64,000 nucleotides of DNA. Origin: Cryptomeria japonica (taxonomy: Eukaryota > Streptophyta > Pinopsida > Cupressales > Cupressaceae). The position numbers and the translations under genes are program-made. Shown here piece by piece: positions 10,821 through 21,192 of the stretch; position 1 is the stretch's first letter; the number at the start of each line of letters is the position of its first letter. The notes beneath the pieces were generated by a model. That model was given only the letters and a program-made list of their open reading frames with translations. It was not told the DNA's origin and searched no databases. Where the stretch lies: contig NC_081406.1 in assembly GCF_030272615.1 (NCBI RefSeq), positions 244,643,218 through 244,707,217 on the forward strand. Direction: 5' to 3'.

Positions 10821-12475
10821 TCAACTCTTTACCAGAGGGGCAGAGACCCCCAATCTATCTCTAAAGTATTCAAATGATTCCTTAGGCAAAGTTTTAGTGA
10901 AGATATCTGCAATCTTCTCTTTAGTGTTCACATAAACCAATCTAACTTCATTTTCTTCCACCTTCTCCTTCAGAAAATTATACTTGATTGATATGTGCTT
11001 TGTCTTAGAATGATTCTTTGATATTTCAATAGCAACATAGTTATCATAGTGAATAACTACCGATTCATTACAATCTACCCTTATATTCTTCAACATTTGC
11101 TTCATCCACAAAATTTGTGTACAGTTAGTAACAGCAACAACATACTTAGCTTCAGCAATAGATAAAGAAGTACATGGCTATTTCTTGTTGATCCATAAAA
11201 CAAGTATCTTTCCAAGAAAGCAAGATCCACTAGATGTGCTTTTCCAGTCATCAACATCTCGAGCCCAATCTACATCTGTATATGCACATAGTGTAAATTC
11301 ATCATATTTAGGATACCACGAACCATACTTAGTCGTTCCTTGTAAATACCTAAAATTCCTTTTCACCACACTCTCATGATTCTCTCTAGGATCACTCTGA
11401 TATCTTGATACAATACAAATTGCATTCATTATATCTGGTCTAGTCTGAGTCAAATATAACAAACCACCAATCATAGACATCTCAAATTCATTCTTCATAT
11501 TATCAGATAATTCCATACATAAGTTATCCTCACCTCCAGAAAAGACCTCAACAATAAATATCTCATCATCAGTGATCTTATAATATAAGTTACTGTCAGC
11601 ATTACCTTTAGTAAAACCAAGCTTCAAAAGATATTTGTCCAATTTGGCATACCAAGCTCTAGGGGCTTGTTTCAATCCATATAAAGCTTTCCTTAACCTC
11701 CAAACCATGTTTATGTCATCTGAAAGTGAAAATACATCAGGTTGCTCAATGTAAAATTCCTCTTCAAGATCTCCATTAAAAAATACACACTTAACATCTA
11801 TCTTATAAACCTTGTATTTTTTATTGGCAGCATAAGCAAAAAATAGTCTCACTGCTTCAATCCTAGCTACCAGAGCAAAATTTTCATCATAATCAATTCC
11901 TTCCTTTGGAGAATATCCTTTATAGATTAATCTAGCCTTGACCATCTTCATTCAACATTCATCCTTACATGCTTCAACTATTGATGCCAATTCAATTTTA
12001 TAAATTAAACATACCTCATCAGCTACCAATCTTCTTCTTGTCCAATTATCTGATCATCTGAATGATTCATCCTTACATACCTAGGAGTCTTTTGACTTTA
12101 TGTTTCCCTGCACTGATCTTTGATTACTGTTGAATATTTCAATACTACTAGAGTAATTGATTCCACATTTTATTCCAGTACAAGTGCTACCGGTTCAGTT
12201 ATGATCATCTCCACTTCCAATTCTCTCTCATAAGTTTTGATTTGACCTCTGTACTGCTCATCCACCTTGACATTAGCACTCTCCACAATTCTCTACAATC
12301 TTTTTTTATAACATCTATATGCTTTGCTTTCATTAGAACAACCAAGAAATATCCCTTCATCACATCTAGGATCAAACTTTCCAATGGAATCATCTCTTGT
12401 AATATAGCATTTGCTACCAAAGATTCTAAAACACTTAACTGTAGATGTATAACCAAACCATAACTCAAAAGTTAC
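10821..12475 (-). pseudogene. element G pol remnant (integrase tail, RT, RNase H)
   Basis: Reading down, about 12475-12200 gives the integrase tail (ELWFGYTSTVK, GKFDPRCDEGIFLG). RT follows at 11951-11500 with ARLIYKGYSPKEGIDYDENF, YKIDVKCVFFNGDLEEEFYI and [20 protein letters not shown]. The RT catalytic region is gone: IVEVF runs straight into SGGEDNLCMEL, losing the VDD motif. A second deletion fuses MSMIG to GLLYLTQTRPD. RNase H continues with AYTDVDWARDVDDWKSTSSG and, in a separate frame (11111-10821), IADIFTKTLPKESFEYFRD and LGVSAPLVKS. The fusion at MSMIG lies at two similar ATGATTGG sites, suggesting deletion between short repeats. Confidence 0.85.
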
Positions 12476-12819
12476 TTATCGATAACCAAACCAGATCTAA
12501 GATCCAACAAATCTTTGTCGTTTAACCTTCAAACTGACTACTCCAAAATTTGAAATAGGCTTTCAAACCACTACCGGGGGCAATGCAAGATCTATCATCA
12601 ATGATCCTCCCCTTAAGGCAAATGCCTTAGAAACTGGATGAATTTCCTACCGATGTAGGAACATTTTGCTATGTTGGTTGAGTAACTGGGGTATTTTCCT
12701 CTATCGATTGATCTTCAGACTTCCTGACCCATTGATTAGCATGAGCTTGCCGGATTTCATCAATCTTATGTTTTCCCTTCTCATCATTTCCTGTCGGTGG
12801 GTTCTTGCTTCTACAAAAT

Positions 12820-13780
12820 TTAGCAATATGTCATATTTTGTTGTATGCATAACCAGTGACATTGTTCTTCTGCCTTGCTGAAACCTTGACCATTTCTCGA
12901 CCTACATTGATTAGCCATATGCCCAAACTTTTCACATGCATGACATTTTACATTCATTCTACAATCTTCTATCCCATGACCATACTTTTTGCAATTGAAA
13001 CACTGACTGGGAATTGAATTATTATTGTGATTTTCTCTATTTTTCCATTGACTAGCCATATGACCAAATTTATTGCAAACATAGCATATACCATTAAATT
13101 TATGTGCATTGGGTTATCTTACTAATGATTTCTAATTTTGGTTGACCTTCTAACTGGATGTATCATCCTGATTTGCAGTACCGGAGCTTTCTCCATGCTC
13201 GAATCCAAGACCTCTAGTGTCTCCAGTGCCTCTTTGACCCTTCAATAATTCATCAAGCTTTTTAGAAATTTCCTTAAACTTGTCTTTATATTCATTTGCA
13301 GTATCCAGATCACCTCTTAGGACTGTCACCGTTCTTTCCAACTCTTGCTCATTTTTCTGTGATTGCACTGATTCAATTCTCAATATATCATTCTCATGCG
13401 CCAACCTAATGCATTCTTCAGATCAATTTTTTAGAGATATAGCAATATTTTCTTCATTCTTCTTCTGGTCTTCAATCTCCTTGGACAGCCTCATAGTTAG
13501 GGCTTGCATTTCATTCTTCATGACATTATTCTCCTGACTCGGCTTCTAACATAGTTCCTTAAGATCATTCTTTTCTCCATCATCCTGATTTTGTAAGTGA
13601 TCACAGAGTTATTTCCTTTTACCTTGTGTGGATGACAACCTCTCTTGTAGAGTAAAAATGAATTCCTTCACAAATATCAGCTCATCTTACTGTTTCATGT
13701 TCCTCAACCTTTCAGCATCATAGTCTTCAAGTGCTACTTGAAGTTCCTTCCTCAAAATTATCTCCATAGATTCTAGATAC
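12820..13780 (-). pseudogene. element G gag-like ORF, coiled coil plus three zinc knuckles
   Basis: From about 13770 downwards the minus strand encodes a Glu/Lys-rich coiled coil (LRKELQVALEDYDAERLRN; then RTVTVLRGDLDTANEYKDKF) and TRGLGFEHGESS. Three knuckles follow: CYVCNKFGHMASQW (last Cys lost), CFNCKKYGHGIEDC and CHACEKFGHMANQC, of the form CX2CX4HX4C. Sirevirus gag proteins are known for coiled coils next to zinc knuckles. The N-terminal capsid-like part is missing: the coiled coil starts almost at the primer site. At 12820 the frame runs out and pol resumes only with the integrase tail, so protease and integrase core are lost. A and B carry only one knuckle, so this gag is of another type. 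Confidence 0.75.
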
Positions 13781-13834
13781 AAGATCTTCCTCAAGTTGTT
13801 AGACTTACTCTGAGGCACCAGACTTTGTACCAAT

Positions 13835-15033
13835 TGTTGGTATCCAAGAACACTGAGAGGGGGGAGGTGAATCAATGTTCTGCCATAATGATTAAATTTG
13901 ACCTTATTAACACAACAAATCAGCAACCAGTAAACATAAAAGCATATAACAATAAGTAATAATGCAACCACACATATGAGCACCATAACACCATGGATTT
14001 ATACGTAGAAAACCTCAATGAGGAAAAACCACGGTGGGCTTGGAGACCCACAATATCTATCCACTGATCAGATGAATAAATATTACAATAAGGGGGCCTG
14101 CACATGTAGGAAGGCCAACAACCTAGAGCACATTGGTTATCACAAAAGGAGTCTCACTGACTACAGAAAACATTGGACTACAATCTGGAATGAAGACTGA
14201 ATTGTAAGTGTAGCATCTCATATGCCTGAGTACAGTTATGGTTAAGCTCAATACCAGAGATCTTAAACCTCTTACACAAACCCTATTCAATCACCTATGA
14301 TCAACCAAAAACCTCTGCATATGATTACAACCTTATTCACACATAGATAATCTCATAATCCACATACCATGATCTATAAAGAGACCTTACATCATATTTA
14401 TACCAACTCGAGACCTAGACAATTAGGTCACCTAAAAGATGATACAAAAAATCCATTAGATAAACCCACAAACCAATGATAAACCAAGTCATCCTAAGAC
14501 CAAAACAACATAAACCAATTGATAAATCCAATCGGTAACACATCGGGAGCATCAACCAACATGTTACATAAACCAGTCCATAACCTAACAGAATAAGACC
14601 AAACCTAAAATAGGTTGTCATAAGCCAAATGAAAAACCACCAATCACTAGAATACGAACATTATAACCATTATCATCCTAATAACCTTCTAGAAGATGCA
14701 CCAACACCACTTATCGGATTCATCAAAAGATCTTCAACAAAGCTCTACCGGTAAAATCCTTACCAGTAACCAAAAGGTTTACTAGAACAAATGATAGCTT
14801 CTAGATCATCAAATCCTAAACCAACTGAATGAGATACTCATCAAGAGCACATGAATAACCAATCCAAACCAATTCCAACAGTCAGAATATTGGAGAATAC
14901 CAGAGACAAATCTCTTGATCATCATCAAAGTCCAACCACTCTACCGGAACCCGGTAGACAACAAAATAGCTAGTGTTGACATTAATGACAAACATCAATT
15001 TAACACATAATCAATTACTCCAAATTGCCAATA
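13835..15033 (-). repeat. 5' LTR of copia element G
   Basis: It begins tgttggtatccaag directly after the primer-site complement (ctttgtaccaat) and ends ttgccaata (CA decayed to TA), followed by TSD gttcc. On the minus strand a TATA-like tataaat lies at 14396-14402. It would drive G transcription toward lower coordinates. Confidence 0.9.
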
Positions 15034-17281
15034 GTTCCCAATTTGAGATGTCATGACCTTTTATTGCCTTCAAGAGTCCTCTTGATGATTCTAATAAGAT
15101 TTTTGGTGGACTCAGCTAAGCGATTGCCTTGGGGACAGTAATTTGATGATGTTTTTAGAAACACATCATGCTAGACTACCCATAGACTGGTCAGGTATCC
15201 CACAAAGGGCTTAGCATTGTCTGATATAATGGTGGAAGGGGCTCCAAATCTAGTTGCAATCCCCTCAAGGAATTGGAGCACTAAATTTTCAGTTGTGTCC
15301 TTCAAAGAAACAACCTCTATCCACCTTGTGAAATAGTATGTGATGGCCAAAATGTACTTGTGGCCTATACTTGACACTATATTGATAGGGCCAATAAAAT
15401 CGAGCCCCCATTGTGCAAAAGGTTGATCAGTAGAGATGGGATGAAGGGGTAGAGCTTCTAATCTCTATTTTCCTGCAAAGAGTGCACACTCCTTGCACTA
15501 TCTAACCAATTTGTGACCATCACCAAACAGAGAATACCAATAATAGCCTGCCCTTATGATTTTAATAGCTATGATCCTTGCTAATAAATGACTACCTGAG
15601 GGTCCATCATGAAATTCCTTTAGAAGCCTATTGGTATGATCCCCATGGATGCACCTTAGAAGAACATCATTTAGTCCCTTTTGAACAAAATCCCATCCAC
15701 CAAAGCATAGGGGGTGGATTGCAACCTAAGATGTCTCCTCTCAGTTCTATCAAAGTGAGGAGGATAGCTTTCATCCCTTAGGAAGGCAATCATATTATGT
15801 AACCATTCATCTTGTACATTTCCCTAGTTTTCAATTTGTTCTTCTTCCTGCATCAAGAGGGAGACCTTTGAATCTTTTCCAAATAATAAATTGATCTTCT
15901 CACAGAGTCCTCTTCCCTCAACAACCTTGTAATTTTGATCTCAAGGCCATACTCCATGACCTTAGTGATCCATCCACCTCTTTTCTCACATATGTCCTTG
16001 TTGAGAAGGAAATTATTGACACTGGCATGTGGAACTAGGAGTTATATCTTGTTGTCTAAGAGAATGTGCCTAAAATTTTGTAATGCTCTCACCACTGTGA
16101 TGACTTGCTTTTCCACATAGATGTACGTGAGTTCATAGTCTTTTAGGCCTTAACTGAAAAAAGATATGGGTTGCTCCAATCCTTCCTAATTTAACTGTGT
16201 TAGGATAGAAAATATACTTGATTCTCCTCCCAAGGTGTAGAGGATGGAATCCTTCTCATAGTTCAAGTTTACTAAGGTATGATCCTAAGCAATGGTCTGT
16301 TTGATCTGATCAAAACTCTCTTTCCCTTCATTGGTCCATTTGAAGGGTGGATCCTTCTCAAGAATGGTAGTGAGAGGCTTGACCAAGGTTGCAAGGTGTG
16401 TAATAAACCTTATAACAAAATTGATTCTTCCCAGGAAGCTTTGAAAGCCTTTCTTGTGATGTGGAAGTGGAAGAGACACAATGGCTTCCACTCTCTAGGT
16501 CTATGGCCAGACCATCTTTGGATATAATCTGTCCAAGTAGTTTGCCCTGATTAGTGGAAAATACACACTTGTTGAGGTTCATGTAGGCACCATATTCTCT
16601 GCACTTTTTGAAAACTTTCTCAAGGTGAGTAAAGTGGTATGCGGCATGCTTGGAGTATATAGTGAAATCATCAAGATACACTAGTACAAATTCTGTCAAT
16701 ACTCCCTTAAAGGCCATATCCATGGCTCTTTGAAAATTTGCACCTATATTTGCTAGTCCAAAGGGCATTTTATAATAGGCATAATTGCCCCACTTATTAG
16801 TAAATGCAATCTTAAATTGATCTGATTCTTGGACTAGGATTTGATTATACCCTAAGTAACCATCCAAGAATGAAAATCTTTCTGAGCCACTAACTTTGGC
16901 TAAGATTTATTCCATAGAAGGGAGCGGGTAATAATCTTTGAGGGAGGCTCTATTTAGGTCCCTAAAGTATACACACAATATGATTTCCCCCTTCTTCTTC
17001 CTAACTAGAACAAGATTAGCTACCCAAGAGGAATGATTGATTGGAAAAATAATACTGGATTCTATAAGTGTGGATAGTTTTTTTTCTCATCAAAGTCTCA
17101 ATTTTGGGGTTTATAGGTATTTTATTTTGTCTACCTAGCTTTGCATTAAGATCTAATTCTATGGTATGCTAAAATAATCTAGGGTCAAACCCTATGAGAT
17201 CCTCATATGTAAAAGCAAAAATATCAAATATAGAAACTTGAAGAGGGTTAAAACTAGGAAGGCAAGATTCAATGGTTATGA
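15034..17281 (-). pseudogene. element F reverse transcriptase, RNase H and integrase core
   Basis: Reading down from 17281: FAFTYEDLIGFDPRLF, WVANLVLVRKKKGEI, RDLNRASLKDYYPLP, FLDGYLGYNQI, YYKMPFGLANIGANFQRAMD and the active site VLVYLDDFTIYS (about 16670-16690, YLDD intact). KKCREYGAYMNLNKCVFSTN then leads, after a frame change near 16490, to LPLPHHKKGFQSFLGRINFV. RNase H at about 16260-16000 includes LYTLGGESS and YVEKQVITVVRALQNFRHIL. Integrase core from about 15400 shows LDFIGPINIVSSIGHKYILA, RFGAPSTIISDNAKPFVG and the Glu of LAESTKNLIRIIK. Stops interrupt all domains. The frame ends abruptly at 17281 where D is inserted, just upstream of the RT palm. Confidence 0.88.
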
Positions 17282-19992
17282 TGTAAGCAAACCAATCAAA
17301 ATACAAAATAAAACCATTATACCTTACTAACTATACCTCGTCCTTTGGATTGGGCTTGATGAAGTGGAAGATGTGCCCTTGTGCTCCACTTGTTTGGATT
17401 TTCCATTCTTGGTTGATGTGGATTTCTCTCCAATTGCACAACAAGTGATTTAAGATGTGGAGTGAGAGATGGATGGATACTCAAATGAGGATTATGGATG
17501 TAAATATAGCTATAGTATGGATGCACCAATGAAGATTCTAGAGCTATTAGGATAGCATAAGAATACTCAAGTTGGAGATATGAAATGAAGGGGAGGAGAA
17601 CCCCAATTTATAGATTTACAGAGGGATGAATGGACCATCAAGATTGAAGATGAATAAAGGATGGAGATTGACGGAGAGGAAGCGCATGGATTGAGGAGAC
17701 ATGAGAGGACAAGGTGTGGAGACCAAGAGATTTTCCATAAAGGCATTCTTGTCTCCACACTCCACAAGGTGCATAGGGAAGATACCCTCAAGTACCATGG
17801 GGGAATAAAAGGAATTAAAAATTCCTTGGAGAGACAACAAGGGTGATAGTTCTGATACTTAATATAAGTATAGATCCGATAGCCAACAAGATGAGAGGGG
17901 GGGTGAATCATACAAACTTAATCATTAATGAAAACATTGGATTCAACCTTGGTAACATATATCAGTCATAGAATAAAAACTGTCAAACATGCAAACTCAA
18001 AAGCATATGAACAATATAAACCTCATAACACCAGATTTAACGTGGAAACCCAAATAGGGAAAAACCACTATGGGATTTCAGACCCACTAAGAAATATACT
18101 CTTCTAGAGTATGCTCGATTAAAAGCCAATCCTGTTAAAGATTACAAAACACATTGCTAGATGTGACCCGGTTAAGGGATTTCCCTCAGATCTATTAGGA
18201 TCTTCACTTTGTTAGAAGTGACCTTGTCAAAGGATTTCAAACACTCATTTATAATGTCACCTTGTTAGAGGATTTACTTATAAGACTATTAAGTCCACTC
18301 AGTTAAGAGATTTTCCTATTACTTTCACAAGCTAACAGTAATACAATCTATCTGCAACTTTACATCTAAAATGCTAAAGCAGATTCTTATTTGTTCAACA
18401 CAATCTAGACATAGAACTATTCTTGTCTATCTGTTGGGCATCAATACTCTGTTACTCCAACAGGTCTTCAAGCTTCTGTGCTCAGTGATCACTATGTAGC
18501 ATCCCTGTGCATACACTTGCTCGCTTCCACTGTTTATCAACAGTTCCTTATTTATAAACAATCATCTAACCACTTAATTTCCTTGATCACATTTCCCATG
18601 ATCAATCATAGCCATCAGATCTTCAATCTTGTCCAGGTTCATTGTATCTTATGATCTGAAAAACATTTTACCCTGCCTTGAAACTTGCACAATCATCTTG
18701 GAACTTGTGTTAGGGTAATGCGGTTCAATCTAAGTTGTAGATCTTCTTGCCTACTTTCCATTGCCTTAGATTTGTTAACAAACTTCTTCCACGGCTTGCC
18801 AATCATTGATCCGCTCTAGCTCATCAGCTTCTTTCATTAAATATCACATGTAAACATTTAATGCATTCTGTTATAGCTCGGTTACAACTCAGTGAATACT
18901 AAACTTTACTCGGTAGACATTCTGTCTTCATTAACCGACTGTGATAACCTTAGGGTTTACCGACTAGGTTCCTTAGGGTTTACCAACTAGGTTCTTTGCC
19001 TGATAACATAGTGTAGTATTAACCTTTACATTTTACAACATATGTATGATGTTAAAACAATCTAAAACATCAAGATCTCATCATTGTTTGACTCGGTAGA
19101 GTTGCCCATTGAATAACTTATCCCTTTATTCATCATATTCTTTCCTGTGTCTTTACCGACTTCTTTATAATCTTCATATCATATTTCTTAAGATATGGCA
19201 ACATCATACTGAATTAGAAAATCAATTTCTTGACATCGATGACAAAATAATAATATCAAGATAGTAAAACATCTTTAATCAGTTATGTCCATAATCATCA
19301 ACAACTTTCTCAATATCCTTGTTATATTGCCAACAAAGGGAAATAAAAATTCCCAAATAATGACTTGCATAGGGAAAAGAAATTTGAAAAGGAATTAAAA
19401 ATTCCTTGGGAAGGTAAGAGACGTGGGAGAATGTGAGATTTTTAAATCCTTGAAATGATTCAATTAGGTGCATTTAAGGTTGGAAGGTGAGGAGGGGACA
19501 AGTGGACTTAGCCATTTATGGCTATTGGTTGACATGGTGGCTAATCATGGGGATTAGCCACTAGCATATGATTAAAGAGGTGATTAGGTGTGCTAATGAG
19601 GAATTAGAAGACAAGTGGGATTTGTAGGAGGATTTGAAAAGAGGAGAGAGAATAAGTGGAGGAATTAAAAATTAGAAATAATGCTAAGTAGGCTTCTAGA
19701 AGAATTAATTAGGCTAATGAAGAATTAAAGAAAGTGATTTGTAGGAATCACATGACTTAATTAATTGTCATTAATTAACTAAAAGGGGATTTAGAAGAAT
19801 TAATTAATTTTGAGAACTTTAGAAGAAATAGGGGGTAATCAATTTATTTAATAAATCAATTATTGGACTATAGTGATAGGATTAATTAAATTAATTATGA
19901 AAAGAATAAAGGTAACCTAATTAAATCAATTAATTACGTAGAAAGGATCAAATTAATTAAATATTTAATTAAATTAATTTTTGACGTCTACA
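17282..19992 (-). repeat. 3' LTR of element D, interrupted by a solo LTR
   Basis: It runs from tgtaagcaaacc to gacgtctaca. Removing the 1.5-kb solo LTR and one duplicate leaves about 1214 bp. This matches the 1213-bp solo LTR at 40803-42015, with which it shares the accattatacctta, cctctcaatcca-type and aaggaatt(t/a)-rich blocks. On the minus strand it starts TGTAGACGTC after a GGGGCAAAA purine tract. A TATA-like tataaat lies at 17606-17612. Flanks are tatga on the left and the purine tract on the right, so it is not a solo LTR. Confidence 0.78.
17844..19335 (-). repeat. solo copia LTR inside D's 3' LTR
   Basis: A 1492-bp insertion runs from tgatagttctgat to attgccaaca. It is flanked by a perfect 5-bp duplication aaggg (17839-17843 and 19336-19340). 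On the minus strand it starts TGTTGGCAATATAAC, like the copia LTRs of A. It contains the G-run before tgaatca that marks these LTRs. No internal coding region is present. Confidence 0.85.
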
Positions 19993-20253
19993 TTTTGCCC
20001 CTCTTGTACGCAACGACAAGATTGGTAATTGGTAGAAGACAAGAAGAAGGATGGACCAACATGAAGATGCGGGTAGGTATATGCCCCCTCGAGAATTTTT
20101 TTTGGAAAATTTTAAAAATTTTGAGAAAATTTGCGAAAAGAAGAAAATGACAAAGGAAAAGAGGAAAAGGGGAGATGAAAAAATAAAAATGATGATGGAA
20201 AAAGAAAGCGAGTGAATTGACAGAAGGGCGAGAAAACTGGGCTATGGGGGACC

Positions 20254-20263
20254 CTATATAAGC
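20254..20263 (+). promoter_or_regulatory. TATA box, candidate promoter of the antisense PMD ORF
   Basis: ctatataagc sits in a GC-rich setting (gggaccctatataagccac) on the plus strand. With element C removed, the PMD reading frame starts about 1 kb downstream on the same strand. D itself is transcribed from the other strand. The link to PMD is inference from order and strand. Confidence 0.4.
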
Positions 20264-20837
20264 CACACGGGGCCCAAGGAGGGGTCATAGTCACATACAC
20301 CTTTAGGAGATTGGAGAGCACAGAGCCCTTGGAGAGAGATGGATCACATTTTTTTACACGAGAATTGCGTAGAGAGAGTCCAAAAACACCAAAGACCATA
20401 GGCCTATAGCCCAGTGGTAGGTACCCTAACCCCACTTCGTGCTTTAGTAGGTTAGCACATTTATTGTGGGCAATAAATAGGCCAAAAAGTTAGCAGGGCA
20501 GAGGCGTTAATCGCCATATCAATGTCTCCATAGGGGTTCAACATCTCCATAAGTGAAAACACTTGTGTAGGCATTAAAAGGGCTAAGGAAGGGGGCCTGA
20601 CGCCAGCATTTGCGGTCTAATGCAAGTGCAGGCACTGATCGAGCTCAAAGGGGATAGAAGGGGGTAGAGACTATGGTTCAATGTCTCTGCCTATGGTGCG
20701 AAATATGTGTCATGGTTTCAACACCTCTGCTGGAGGGGAATCAACGTCTCCGCCAAGGAAGAAAAGGGGAGAAAAATGGAGGGCACGAAAGGGAGGAAAT
20801 GGGTGTTACAAGCTAGGGTCTCCGCCAAGTGAGGCTA

Positions 20838-21094
20838 TTAAACCATGTCACAAATCCCCATGAGGGATGCTGGACCACTGCCAACAATCCCCCTCCCAAC
20901 GTCACTCATTGTGGCCTGCATGATTCGAACCTATGACCAAGCTCTAATATCACTTGTTACAAGATATGGTTTTCATTTCACCAAAAGATCAACCTATCAA
21001 TGCCCGATACAACCACTAGACTTATAGAATACATAAGAGGGTGTTAAACCATGTCACAAATCCTCATGAGGGATGCTAACCCACTGCCAACAAT
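20838..21094 (-). repeat. 50-bp direct repeat enclosing a tRNA-like segment (SINE-like)
   Basis: Copies starting ttaaaccatgtcacaaatcc lie at 20838-20887 and about 21043-21094 and differ at only a few positions. Between them the minus strand reads tctagtggttgtatcggg (A-box-like, about 21005-21023), gatattagagcttgg and ggttcgaatcatgc (B-box-like, about 20921-20934). A tRNA-derived SINE or a rearranged tRNA-primed element piece would both fit. The direct repeat is far too long for a target duplication. Confidence 0.35.
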
Positions 21095-21192
21095 GGGTTC
21101 AAGGGGCACATGCCCCAAGGAAGGCATAGAATAGGAAATAGGTTAGAATAGGCTAGGATAGGGTAAGATAGAATAGAATAAAATTATGAAGG

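Larger units (their letters stand above)
9258..15033 (-). mobile_element. copia element G, Sirevirus-like, deleted
   Basis: Two LTRs (9258-10452 and 13835-15033, about 1.2 kb each) bound a 5.8-kb element with a perfect 5-bp target duplication gttcc (9253-9257 and 15034-15038). On the minus strand the order is 5' LTR, primer site (13822-13834, rc attggtacaaagt, decayed from the Met type), gag-like ORF, part of pol, polypurine array, 3' LTR. Protease, integrase core and the RT active site are deleted, so it could move only with help. RT/RNase H similarity to A and B, and the repeated polypurine tracts, place it with Sireviruses. Confidence 0.88.
8760..17281 (-). mobile_element. Ty3/gypsy element F (pol part), split by copia element G
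   Basis: Minus-strand RT, RNase H and integrase core (15034-17281) and the integrase C-terminus (8760-9257) belong to one gypsy element. Copia element G (9258-15033) interrupts it. Removing G and one gttcc duplicate joins HLKLGTT to SWADRITPIRALG in one frame. The RT stops abruptly at 17281, where Tat-like element D begins, so F's protease, gag and 5' LTR should lie to the right of the window. F's RT (WVANLVLVRKK, RDLNRASLKDYYPLP) differs clearly from D's. Confidence 0.75.
19993..21192. other. 3' untranslated region of D, left of element C
   Basis: It begins with the polypurine complement of D and holds no recognisable protein. It carries a plus-strand TATA box (20254-20263) and a cluster of short phrases built on caa(t/c)(g/a)tctcc near 20515-20830. 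It also has a 50-bp direct repeat with tRNA-like boxes between the copies (20838-21094) and an AG/AT-rich run of gaatag-like words (21126-21185). It ends at TSD gaagg and resumes at 43485. Confidence 0.5.

Noticed and set aside
12205-12468. 87-codon minus-strand frame as a separate gene
   Set aside because: It is an alternative frame of the copia integrase tail (GKFDPRCDEGIFLG) in element G.
17567-17911. 114-codon open frame on the minus strand
   Set aside because: It lies inside D's LTR and runs into a later solo LTR, so it is chance openness in non-coding repeat DNA.
17282-19992. Reading this LTR as a solo LTR
   Set aside because: The flanks (tatga and ttttg) do not match, and a purine tract abuts one side as expected for a 3' LTR of a full element.
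20402-20460. tRNA-like tatagcccagtggtaggta on the plus strand
   Set aside because: It resembles an A box, but no B box or acceptor-stem pairing follows within tRNA length.
20838-21094. 50-bp direct repeats as a target site duplication
   Set aside because: They are much too long for LTR (5 bp) or SINE (7-20 bp) duplications.
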